Assembly (NCBI GenBank): GCA_029959295.1
Contig: JASCOH010000002.1
Coordinates: 310,001 to 374,000 of the forward strand
Direction: 5' to 3'
Length of the DNA: 64,000 bases
DNA from: Flavobacteriaceae bacterium PS02334
GTDB lineage: Bacteria; Bacteroidota; Bacteroidia; Flavobacteriales; Flavobacteriaceae
Of this stretch, positions 7,657-15,434 are shown in pieces; the stretch's first letter is position 1, and the number at the start of each line of letters is the position of its first letter. Under the pieces are notes generated by a model that saw only the letters and a list, made by a program, of their open reading frames with translations, ran no database searches and had not been told where the DNA came from. The translations under genes and the position numbers were made by a program.

Positions 7657-8712
7657 TTAACCTCTTCTTCCGCCTCCGCCACCGCCGGATCTTCCACCGC
7701 CACCGCCAGATGAACCGCCTGAAGATCTTCCGCCACCATAAGAAGATGGACTTGGACTGCTATATGATCTTGTTGGCGTTACGCTTTGGCTTCTTGGTGT
7801 AGAGCTATTTGTGCGTGTTGAGTTATAATTGTAATTATTGTTTGTGCTATTTCTTGTAGTGTTATAACTGTTGTTTCTAGTTCCGCTATAATCACTTCTT
7901 GTAGAATTTCTTGTTCCAGAATAAGATGATCTTGTACCCGCATTATTTCTAGTTCCAGAGAAAGAATTCGCGCTTCTCACATTTCTAGTGGAATAAGTTG
8001 TGCCTGAGCTTCTTCTTCCGCCAGCGTAATCAACTCTTCTTCCTGAATTGTAATTTCCTCTTCCGGCAACATTTGATCTTGAATAGCCACCGCCACGAAT
8101 GCCGTTTTCATAATTTCCTCTTCTTCCATTAGCGTAGTTACTTCTATAATATCCATTTCCATGCCAATTGTTCCATCCTCCGCCATAATAGCCTCCGTAG
8201 TATCCGCCATAATAAGGACTGTACCAGTTATTCCAACCCCAGCCGTATCCCAAGCCCCAGCCTGGGCCATACCAGTTATTCCAGCCCCAGCCGCCATAAC
8301 CCCAGCCTAGACCTAATCCCCAGCCACCGCCATAAAATCCATTGTAGCCCCAACTGTTGTCATAAACATTTACGGTTACATTTTCAGAATCGCTTCCCCA
8401 TGCCGCATAACCATTTTGAGTTTCAGCAATAGAATCGTTAGCTTCTCTGTTGTAAACTGGCGAAGTATAAGCATTTGGGTCAGTAAAGATTTCTGGATCT
8501 TCTTGTAGTGAAGAGAAATATTCTTTGTATTCGTTCGATTGATTGTTTGAATTTGATGCTGTTTCAGTTCTTCTTTGGGAATCTGCATACACGCCATCAT
8601 TGTCATAATAAGAAGAATTTTGGTAAGATCCGCAGGAAGTCACCAAAATTGTCAGCAGTCCAAGCAATGAATAAATGGAGGCTGATTTTGATTTGAGATA
8701 ATAAGTTTTCAT
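7657..8712 (-). CDS. Gly/Trp/Tyr-rich repetitive lipoprotein, function unknown
   Basis: From the ATG at 8712 the product has a lipoprotein signal peptide ending in LTILVTSC (Cys near residue 27), so it should be lipid-anchored in the envelope. An acidic, Ser/Asn-rich region follows. Then comes a strongly biased stretch (about residues 120-190) of Gly, Trp, Tyr and Asn with repeats like GWGWNNWY and YYGGYYGG. The C-terminal half is basic and rich in Arg/Ser/Asn/Gly (repeated SGTRN), ending in a poly-Gly/Arg tail. No catalytic domain is visible. The bias suggests a sticky or self-associating surface or periplasmic protein. It probably forms an operon with the FadL-type gene downstream. Related Flavobacterium genes are usually left as hypothetical. 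Confidence 0.75.
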   Translation of the reverse strand: MKTYYLKSKSASIYSLLGLLTILVTSCGSYQNSSYYDNDGVYADSQRRTETASNSNNQSNEYKEYFSSLQEDPEIFTDPNAYTSPVYNREANDSIAETQNGYAAWGSDSENVTVNVYDNSWGYNGFYGGGWGLGLGWGYGGWGWNNWYGPGWGLGYGWGWNNWYSPYYGGYYGGYYGGGWNNWHGNGYYRSNYANGRRGNYENGIRGGGYSRSNVAGRGNYNSGRRVDYAGGRRSSGTTYSTRNVRSANSFSGTRNNAGTRSSYSGTRNSTRSDYSGTRNNSYNTTRNSTNNNYNYNSTRTNSSTPRSQSVTPTRSYSSPSPSSYGGGRSSGGSSGGGGGRSGGGGGGRRG

Positions 8713-8741
8713 ATCTATAGCAATTTTATTGTTGGACAATA

Positions 8742-8749
8742 CAAAAATA
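8742..8749 (-). promoter_or_regulatory. -7 box upstream of the Gly/Trp/Tyr-rich lipoprotein gene
   Basis: Minus-strand TATTTTTG matches TAnnTTTG and sits 30 nt before the chosen start codon. No convincing -33 box was found. Confidence 0.5.
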
Positions 8750-8812
8750 GTTAGTTTTGCTGAATTATTTAGTTAATTTAAGTTAAACAATATTTGTGCC
8801 AAACTATTATAT

Positions 8813-10291
8813 ATGAGTAAGAACCTTACCAAAAGATCAGAAGATTATTCCAAATGGTATAATGAATTGGTCGTTAAAGCAGATTTAGCCGAAAATTCAG
8901 GAGTGCGCGGTTGTATGGTCATCAAGCCATACGGTTATGCAATCTGGGAAAAGATGCAGGCAGAACTAGACAGAATGTTCAAAGAAACCGGACATCAAAA
9001 CGCCTATTTCCCATTGTTCGTGCCCAAAAGCATGTTTGAGGCTGAAGAAAAAAATGCCGAAGGTTTTGCAAAAGAATGCGCTATCGTAACTCACTATAGA
9101 TTAAAAAATGATCCAGACAAGCCTGGAAAATTAATGGTAGATCCAAATGCCAAATTAGAGGAAGAATTGATTGTTCGTCCAACAAGCGAGGCGATTATTT
9201 GGTCAACTTATAAAGGATGGGTGCAATCTTACAGAGATTTGCCTTTGCTGATCAACCAATGGGCAAACGTGGTTCGCTGGGAAATGAGAACGCGCTTATT
9301 TTTAAGAACTGCAGAATTTTTGTGGCAGGAAGGGCATACGGCTCATGCAACAAAAGCTGAAGCCATTGCAGAATCAGAACAAATGATGAATGTGTATGCT
9401 GATTTTGCCCAAAATTTTATGGCAATTCCAGTTATAAAAGGATTGAAAACAGAAACCGAGCGTTTTGCCGGAGCGGATGAAACCTATTGTATCGAAGCTT
9501 TGATGCAAGATGGAAAAGCGCTTCAGGCAGGAACTTCGCATTTCTTAGGACAAAACTTTGCAAAAGCATTTGATGTCAAATTCGCTAATGCCGAAGGAAA
9601 GCAAGAATACGTTTGGGGAACTTCATGGGGAGTTTCAACGCGTTTGATGGGCGCTTTGGTCATGACGCATTCTGATGACAACGGATTGGTTTTGCCTCCA
9701 AATTTAGCTCCGATTCAAATCGTAATTGTGCCAATTTATAAAACAGATGAAGAATTCGCTGCGATTTCAGAAGTAGCCCATACGTTAGTTTCGCAATTCA
9801 AGAAATTAAGAATCTCGGTTAAATTTGACGATAGAACAACTCAAAAACCAGGATTTAAGTTTGCTGAATGGGAATTAAAAGGAGTTCCGGTGAGAATTGC
9901 TGTTGGTCCAAAAGATTTAGAAAACGGAACTTTTGAAGTTGCCCGAAGAGATACTTTGACAAAAGAGGTAGTTTTGAAGGATGGAATCGTAAATTATGTG
10001 AGTGATTTGCTAGAAAAAATTCAAGAAGATTTATTTAATAAGGCCTTAAATTATAGAGATACTCACATCACGGAAGTGAATGATTTTGAAGAATTTAAAG
10101 ATGTTTTAGAGAATAAAGGAGGCTTTATTTCGGCTCATTGGGACGGCACTGCAGCAACCGAAGAAAAGATAAAAGATCTTACAAAAGCAACAATCAGATG
10201 TATTGCTTTAGATAGAGTAGAAGAGGCGGGAACCTGCGTATTCACTGGTAATCCATCTGCTGGAAGAGTGCTTTTTGCTAAGGCATATTAA
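8813..10291 (+). CDS. proS: Proline--tRNA ligase (short, ProS type 3)
   Basis: Class II aminoacyl-tRNA synthetase that charges tRNA-Pro in the cytoplasm. At 492 residues it lacks the inserted editing domain of the long bacterial form and matches the archaeal/eukaryal-like class common in Bacteroidota. Visible motifs: the motif 2 region [20 protein letters not shown] and [20 protein letters not shown] for proline/ATP binding, and [20 protein letters not shown] as motif 3. The anticodon-binding domain follows (about 300-410), with the extra C-terminal domain of the class ending in AKAY. It stands alone on the strand. Confidence 0.96.
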   Translation: MSKNLTKRSEDYSKWYNELVVKADLAENSGVRGCMVIKPYGYAIWEKMQAELDRMFKETGHQNAYFPLFVPKSMFEAEEKNAEGFAKECAIVTHYRLKNDPDKPGKLMVDPNAKLEEELIVRPTSEAIIWSTYKGWVQSYRDLPLLINQWANVVRWEMRTRLFLRTAEFLWQEGHTAHATKAEAIAESEQMMNVYADFAQNFMAIPVIKGLKTETERFAGADETYCIEALMQDGKALQAGTSHFLGQNFAKAFDVKFANAEGKQEYVWGTSWGVSTRLMGALVMTHSDDNGLVLPPNLAPIQIVIVPIYKTDEEFAAISEVAHTLVSQFKKLRISVKFDDRTTQKPGFKFAEWELKGVPVRIAVGPKDLENGTFEVARRDTLTKEVVLKDGIVNYVSDLLEKIQEDLFNKALNYRDTHITEVNDFEEFKDVLENKGGFISAHWDGTAATEEKIKDLTKATIRCIALDRVEEAGTCVFTGNPSAGRVLFAKAY

Positions 10292-10328
10292 AAAGAATAA
10301 AAAAAAATTAAATTTTTTTAAGGTAGCT

Positions 10329-10359
10329 ATTGCACAAATAAAAAATAGTTGTATTTTTG
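10329..10359 (+). promoter_or_regulatory. Promoter of the tRNA-Glu genes
   Basis: ATTG (10329-10332) and TATTTTTG (10352-10359) are separated by 19 nt, matching the Bacteroidota TTTG-N19-TAnnTTTG pattern. It lies 20 nt before the first tRNA. Confidence 0.75.
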
Positions 10360-10379
10360 CAACCGCAATAGAGAAGCAA

Positions 10380-10451
10380 GGCCCGTTCGTCTATCGGTTA
10401 GGACGCATGGTTTTCATCCATGTAAGAGCGGTTCGATTCCGCTACGGGCTA
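10380..10451 (+). tRNA. tRNA-Glu (anticodon TTC), copy 1
   Basis: The cloverleaf folds by eye: acceptor GGCCCGT/ACGGGCT with a G-T first pair, D arm GTC..GAC, anticodon stem CATGG/CCATG around loop TTTTCAT (anticodon TTC), T arm AGCGG-TTCGATT-CCGCT, discriminator A. The CCA end is not encoded. Identical in sequence to the copy at 10500-10571. Confidence 0.95.
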
Positions 10452-10499
10452 CTACTTTTTAAAAACGCATAAGTTCTCCTTAACTATAAAAAGGAAAAT

Positions 10500-10571
10500 G
10501 GCCCGTTCGTCTATCGGTTAGGACGCATGGTTTTCATCCATGTAAGAGCGGTTCGATTCCGCTACGGGCTA
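10500..10571 (+). tRNA. tRNA-Glu (anticodon TTC), copy 2
   Basis: Base-for-base identical to the tRNA at 10380-10451, placed 48 nt after it, so it is a tandem duplication. The two are probably one transcript from the promoter at 10329-10359, ended by the hairpin at 10598-10629. Confidence 0.95.
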
Positions 10572-10597
10572 CAAAATTAGTTGTAAATTAGTTTTAT

Positions 10598-10629
10598 AAA
10601 ATAAAGACTGGTGTCTCGGTCTTTATTTT
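10598..10629 (+). terminator. Terminator after the tRNA-Glu pair
   Basis: An 11-bp perfect stem (AAAATAAAGAC 10598-10608 with GTCTTTATTTT 10619-10629) with a 10-nt loop and a T-rich 3' arm. Confidence 0.75.
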
Positions 10630-10722
10630 ATTAGTTAAAACCAAAGTGACATTTTAAGTTGTGGGAGGTTTTTCTTTTTTAACTAGTATTTATAATAATT
10701 ACATCTAAAATTAAAAAACAAA

Positions 10723-10974
10723 ATGGCAAATCATAAATCAGCCCTTAAAAGAATCAGAAGTAACGAAAAAAGAAGAGTATTAAACAGATACCAACACAAA
10801 ACAACTCGTAATGCTATCAAAGCTTTGCGTCTTGCAACTGAAAAATCTGATGCTTCTGCAAAATTATCTGGTGTTATTTCTATGATTGATAAATTAGCTA
10901 AGAAAAACATCATCCACAGCAACAAAGCTTCTAATTTAAAATCTAAATTGACAAAGCACGTTTCTGCTCTTTAA
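10723..10974 (+). CDS. rpsT: 30S ribosomal protein S20
   Basis: Small basic helical protein that binds 16S rRNA in the 30S subunit. The 83 residues show the family pattern: MANHKSALKRIRSNEKRRV at the start, NRYQHKTTRNAIKAL, and the C-terminal IHSNKASNLKSKLTKHV motif in which Asn, Lys and Ser are conserved. Monocistronic, with a strong terminator at 10995-11028. Confidence 0.97.
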   Translation: MANHKSALKRIRSNEKRRVLNRYQHKTTRNAIKALRLATEKSDASAKLSGVISMIDKLAKKNIIHSNKASNLKSKLTKHVSAL

Positions 10975-10994
10975 TTAGAAAGAAAATAATAAAT

Positions 10995-11028
10995 AAAAAA
11001 CTCTACTGATTTCAGTAGAGTTTTTTTT
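10995..11028 (+). terminator. Rho-independent terminator of rpsT
   Basis: The stem CTCTACTG (11001-11008) pairs with CAGTAGAG (11013-11020) around loop ATTT. It is flanked by an A-run on the left and eight Ts on the right. It can also act in the reverse direction for the response regulator at 11047. Confidence 0.85.
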
Positions 11029-11030
11029 AT

Positions 11031-11054
11031 GCCTTTAATCTGCAGATTAAAGGC
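11031..11054. repeat. 24-bp perfect palindrome overlapping the response regulator stop
   Basis: GCCTTTAATCTG followed at once by its reverse complement CAGATTAAAGGC. The stop codon of the convergent response regulator (11047-11049) lies inside it. With the rpsT terminator next to it, it may help terminate minus-strand transcription. A dimeric protein site is the other reading. Confidence 0.6.
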
Positions 11055-11445
11055 GTTCTTTTAACTTTTCAAGCATATCTTTGGTTACAGGCTTTGAAAT
11101 GAAATCCATGATTATAGGGTAATTTTTTACCTTTTCAATATCTTTTGGGTCAATTGTAGAAGAAAGCACTATGATTTTAGTTTTCTCATTGAAAGGCTTG
11201 AATTTCTGGTCAATAAAATTATCTAGAAATTCCCAACCGCCCATGACAGGCATGTTTAGGTCTAAAAAAATCAATTGAGGATAATCTTCAGAATCTTCAG
11301 ATCTCAGGCTTTCATAGTATTCTAAAGCCTCCTGTCCGTTTTTTGCCACGATTACGGTTTCTGCCAATGTCGCTTTCGCGATTACCATTTTGTATAACAT
11401 CAAAGTTATTGGATCGTCATCAACGCATAATATTTTCTGTATCAT
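11047..11445 (-). CDS. Single-domain (CheY-like) response regulator
   Basis: A receiver domain with no output domain, 132 residues. Asp10/Asp11 form the acidic pocket, Asp62 (IFLDLNMP) is the phosphoacceptor, Ser95/96 the switch residue and Lys118 (ISKPV) the conserved lysine. It starts 4 nt after the stop of the large PAS kinase gene, so the two are surely cotranscribed and the kinase is its likely partner. With no DNA-binding domain it must act by protein contact or as a phosphorelay shuttle. Confidence 0.92.
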   Translation of the reverse strand: MIQKILCVDDDPITLMLYKMVIAKATLAETVIVAKNGQEALEYYESLRSEDSEDYPQLIFLDLNMPVMGGWEFLDNFIDQKFKPFNEKTKIIVLSSTIDPKDIEKVKNYPIIMDFISKPVTKDMLEKLKERL

Positions 11446-11449
11446 TTTT

Positions 11450-14400
11450 TTAGTAGTTATTGAATGTTAGGGTAAATTTGGTTCCTTTGTTTACTTCGCT
11501 TTGGGCTTCAATTGTGCCTCCCATAGTCTCTACTTGAGATTTTACGAGATACAATCCTAGACCTTTGCTGTCAGGATAATTATGAAATCTTTGGTAGAGC
11601 CCAAAAATTTTATCCTTATTTCTTTCCATGTCAATGCCAATTCCGTTGTCTTCAAAAATCAGCAAGATTTTGTCTCGCTTTATTTTTGTGGTAATGGTAA
11701 TATTAAGCTTTTTCGACGGATTTCTATACTTAATTGCATTTGTAAGTAGGTTTAACAAAATGCTTTCAAGGTATGCTTTGTTGATGTTTGGCAGTGAATC
11801 TTTTCCGAGTTTTATCTTTATGATCGGCTTGTGCTGGTCGATTAGGTAATTTAATTGTACAAAAACGCTCTCAAAAACTTCGCTGAAAGTCACTTCTTCT
11901 TTTTTGATGGAAGGATTGTCCTTAATAATTACAACTTTGACCAAGTCATTGATCGTTTCGTTTAGCAAGTGCGTCGATTTTGAAAATCCGTTTAAAATAA
12001 GTTTCAAGTCGTTGTTTTCTATCGGAATATCTTCGATAAGATTTAATAATCCGGTTAGATTTGACAACGGCGCTCTCAAATTATGAGATGTAATATAAGA
12101 AAATTGCTTCAAATCTTTGTTGTTTTGAGTCAATTCTCGAATAAGCTGTTCTTTTTCCTTTTCCTGCTTTTTTTGTTCGGTAATATCTCTTTGGATGGAA
12201 ATCCAATGTGAAATTTCTCCCTCCTTGGCGCTGATCGGAATCATTGAAAAGCTTACCCAATACTGTTCTTTATTTTTTTTGTAGCTGATTGTTTCAACTT
12301 TTGTTTCCTGCTTGTTTTTAATAAAATCAGATAATCTTGCGTATTCTTTTTTGTCGGTATTAGGTCCGTTGAAAATAATCGGGGATTTTCCAATTACTTC
12401 TTCGGCGCTGTAGCCAGACATTTCTGAAAAAGCCTGATTTACAAATACGATCTTCGGAATTGGATTTTCTGAAATATCATTGTCGGTAATCATCACCGCG
12501 TCTTTGGCGTGCGTAATCACGGTTTCCATTAATCTCAAGCGCTGTTCTTCTTCCTTTTGCTTGGTCACGTCTTGCATCGAGCCAATCATTCGGCTAGATT
12601 TTCCGCTTTCATCTTTGATTAAAAATCCGCGGTCGAAAACGAATTTGTAAGTGCCGTCAGCACATCTGAAACGGTATTCGTCTTGCCATTTTTTGACTCT
12701 CTTTTCAAGAAAATTATAAAGTTTTACCGATACGCGGATGCTGTCTTCAGGATGAATTCGGTCAAACCACCATTTTGAAACATTTTGAACATCTTCGGGC
12801 TGATAGCCAAACATTTCTGTAATTCCTTTGTTCCAAATAAAATTGTCTTCCTGAATTTTCCAATCCCAAATAGTATCGCTGGTTGCTTTTGCGACAATTT
12901 CATAGCGATTGATTGCTTCTTTTAATTCTTCTCCCGATCTGCGGTTTTCCATCAAGACACCTACCAGGCTTGCCGCTCTTTCAAAAAGATAAATTTCGTT
13001 TTCCGTAGGATTTTTTTGTTTTTTATAATGTATGACAAATGCGGCGGTCATGATTCCGTCTGTTTTTCGAATTGGAATCGACCAGCAAGATTTTATGCCA
13101 AATTCATTTGCAATTGGTGCATACTTACTCCAAACTTGGTCTTTTTCCATGTCTGGAATAAAATTATTATGCTCAGGAAAAGCATTCATGTCGGTTTCTA
13201 ATCCGGCAATAACCAAAGAGCTTATGTAATTTTCTGGCAGTGTTTCGCCGGCAATGTGGACCATCCTGTTGTTTCGCAATTCTGCAATACAGCAAATCGA
13301 GCCTAGAATCATTTTCTCTAAAAATTCAATTATCTTGTCTAAAACGATCTTAAGCGTTGACTGTTGCGACGAATTGAGTTTGTAGATGTCTTTTTCAAAA
13401 GCAAGAATAGTTTCCTGAAATTTTCTGGTGGTAATATCTTGAAGCGCTCCAATCTTTTTTGCCTGCACGCCATCTTCCCAAATGATTGAAAATCGGTCTA
13501 AAACATGTGCATAAGTATCGTCTTGCCTTCTGAATCTGTACTCGATTTCATAATGAGAATTGGGTGTTCCGGGTTTTATCGAAGCAATTTGCTCTGAAAC
13601 CCGTTTTTTCTCTTCAGGATGCAGTCTTGAAATCCAAAATGACATGTCTAGAGATTGGTCTTTTTCGCCAAACCCAAAGATTTTGCTGTAATTTGAGCCC
13701 GTAATATAGATTTTTTTAGTAGCCGCATCAAACTCATAGATGGCATCACTGGTCGCTTCAGCTACAGCTTCATACCTAAGGTTGCTTTTTTTGATTAGCA
13801 TCTCGCTTTCAATCCTTTCGGTTACATCGCGAGCATTCATTACAATTCCGTTAACGGCAATATTGTCTGTCATGTCAATGATGCTGGCTTCGAGCCATCG
13901 CCATCTTCCGTCTATATAAATATATCTAAAAGGCTTGGTGGCAAAGCGCTTTTTTATTTTCAGCTTTGAGAATTCTGAGATAAAAAACGGGGCATCGTTT
14001 GGATGAAGCAAGTCAAAAGCATTTACTCCTATATATTCTTGTGGGTCGATCCCATAGTTTCGTTCCAAATTCGGACTTATATAAATAAAATGGCCTTTCG
14101 AATCTATAATAGAAATCAATTCTGATCCGTCTTGAACTAATGCCTTGAAGCGCTGTTCGGTAAGCTGGCTGTCTTTTTCAGCTTTTAATTTTTCAGTTAC
14201 ATCGGTAATTAATACAAGTCTTGCCCTTCTTTCATTGAATTCGATTTCATTGCTTTGCGTGATTATATCAATAGTTTTGCCTGTTTTCGTTACCGTTTTT
14301 AGAAAAGATTCTGAGAAATCTGTTCCTTGTCTGGCAATTTCTAATTGGCGCATGGCATTTTCATAATCATTTGGCTCAATGAGATGAAAACTTTTTAGCT

Positions 14401-14944
14401 GTAGCATTTCTTCTTTCGTATACTCATATTTTTTGAGGAAAGAATCATTTAGGTCTAAAATTTTGAGCGTCTCAATATCATAAATAAACTTTGGATGCGG
14501 ACTCGAATAAAATAAGTTTTGGTTTTTCTCTTCTGATTCTTCCAGCTTTTTTTCTAATTGATGCCTGCGAATGCTGTTTTGTATTGTCTTTGAAAGTAAA
14601 TTATTGTTGCTGCTTCCTTTTAAAATATAATCGGAGACTTTGTCTGACAACAATCGATTGCATAATTCTTCTGTCTCAGAATCGCACAACAAGATTATAG
14701 GAAGGTCAAAATTTGAGCATACGTATTCTAGGAGACCTTTGTCTGCATCAAAAATACTTGCGTCAATAAGAATAATATTCAAAAGAATCGTGCCTTCCAG
14801 AAATTCTTTAGCCTCAACGATTGAGTTCGCCATAAAAAACAAAGACTCAGAAAATACTGATTTTAATTGTTCTTTTATAGCTTCTAAGTCGCTCTGATTG
14901 CTTTCGATTATCAGAAAATTAATGTCTTTTTTCTGAAAATTCAT
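11450..14944 (-). CDS. Multi-PAS/GAF sensor histidine kinase with N-terminal receiver-like domain
   Basis: Cytoplasmic sensor kinase of 1164 residues with no membrane segment. Order by eye: degenerate receiver-like domain (1-125), five PAS domains (about 140-255, 262-380, 390-510, 680-798, 805-925) with a GAF domain between the third and fourth (about 515-665), a dimerisation domain with His954 in ITSHNLRAPL, and an HATPase domain (LLNLLTNAIKYR; DNGIGID; SKGLGLYLVK). PAC-type endings such as DVTERIE, DITTRK and DVTKQKE mark PAS borders. The receiver-like domain keeps Asp61 and Lys109 but has Glu14-Ser15 where an acidic pair is usual. Signals are unknown; several cytoplasmic ligands or redox cues are possible. 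Cotranscribed with the response regulator. Confidence 0.92.
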   Translation of the reverse strand: MNFQKKDINFLIIESNQSDLEAIKEQLKSVFSESLFFMANSIVEAKEFLEGTILLNIILIDASIFDADKGLLEYVCSNFDLPIILLCDSETEELCNRLLSDKVSDYILKGSSNNNLLSKTIQNSIRRHQLEKKLEESEEKNQNLFYSSPHPKFIYDIETLKILDLNDSFLKKYEYTKEEMLQLKSFHLIEPNDYENAMRQLEIARQGTDFSESFLKTVTKTGKTIDIITQSNEIEFNERRARLVLITDVTEKLKAEKDSQLTEQRFKALVQDGSELISIIDSKGHFIYISPNLERNYGIDPQEYIGVNAFDLLHPNDAPFFISEFSKLKIKKRFATKPFRYIYIDGRWRWLEASIIDMTDNIAVNGIVMNARDVTERIESEMLIKKSNLRYEAVAEATSDAIYEFDAATKKIYITGSNYSKIFGFGEKDQSLDMSFWISRLHPEEKKRVSEQIASIKPGTPNSHYEIEYRFRRQDDTYAHVLDRFSIIWEDGVQAKKIGALQDITTRKFQETILAFEKDIYKLNSSQQSTLKIVLDKIIEFLEKMILGSICCIAELRNNRMVHIAGETLPENYISSLVIAGLETDMNAFPEHNNFIPDMEKDQVWSKYAPIANEFGIKSCWSIPIRKTDGIMTAAFVIHYKKQKNPTENEIYLFERAASLVGVLMENRRSGEELKEAINRYEIVAKATSDTIWDWKIQEDNFIWNKGITEMFGYQPEDVQNVSKWWFDRIHPEDSIRVSVKLYNFLEKRVKKWQDEYRFRCADGTYKFVFDRGFLIKDESGKSSRMIGSMQDVTKQKEEEQRLRLMETVITHAKDAVMITDNDISENPIPKIVFVNQAFSEMSGYSAEEVIGKSPIIFNGPNTDKKEYARLSDFIKNKQETKVETISYKKNKEQYWVSFSMIPISAKEGEISHWISIQRDITEQKKQEKEKEQLIRELTQNNKDLKQFSYITSHNLRAPLSNLTGLLNLIEDIPIENNDLKLILNGFSKSTHLLNETINDLVKVVIIKDNPSIKKEEVTFSEVFESVFVQLNYLIDQHKPIIKIKLGKDSLPNINKAYLESILLNLLTNAIKYRNPSKKLNITITTKIKRDKILLIFEDNGIGIDMERNKDKIFGLYQRFHNYPDSKGLGLYLVKSQVETMGGTIEAQSEVNKGTKFTLTFNNY

Positions 14945-15434
14945 CTAGTTCGGTTTAATCGATTGAACATTTAAGATTCCAATATACTATGCAATCGATG
15001 ATTTTCAGTAATTTATTTTTTAGATAGGGGAAGATGTGTTTAATCATAGGGGGCTGTAAATCAAGGTGTAATATTCTTTTTAGTAGGTTCTCAAAAACTT
15101 CCCTAGCATTATTTCGTTAAGCTCCATTTTCGCGTTTTTTGATAAATAAATTTTAAAATGGTACATATGGTGCATAGATTTGGGTTTAACAAATATATGA
15201 AAACTATTTTGATGCCGTAAAATAAAAAATACACACTTCTTATTTCGGTTTTGATAAAAATTTATGAATTATTTATGTTATTTAAAAAATCCTATAAATT
15301 ACCGCTTGTGTAGCATTCTGAATCAATTGTAAAATCTATAAGTTACTTCCTTATTATGAATAAGTTAAGTCCTATGGAAAAAACATTTTTTATATCAAAA
15401 TAATGTGTACATTTGCAGCTTCTAAAAAAATCGA
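14945..15434. other. 490-bp AT-rich divergent spacer with the typA promoter
   Basis: No gene or RNA is seen here. TACATTTG at 15408-15415 is a perfect TAnnTTTG box 20 nt before the typA start; its -33 region (ATTT, 15385-15388) is weak. The kinase gene on the other strand must also start from this spacer, but no clear box was found for it. Confidence 0.6.

Noticed and set aside
7977-8297. Met/Glu-rich alternate frame in the Gly/Trp/Tyr-rich lipoprotein gene
   Set aside because: Same-strand shadow of a repetitive gene; it lacks a start context and the real frame has a lipoprotein signal.
10275-10472. Plus-strand frame that runs through the first tRNA-Glu
   Set aside because: It overlaps a clear tRNA and the proS stop; it is a chance open frame.
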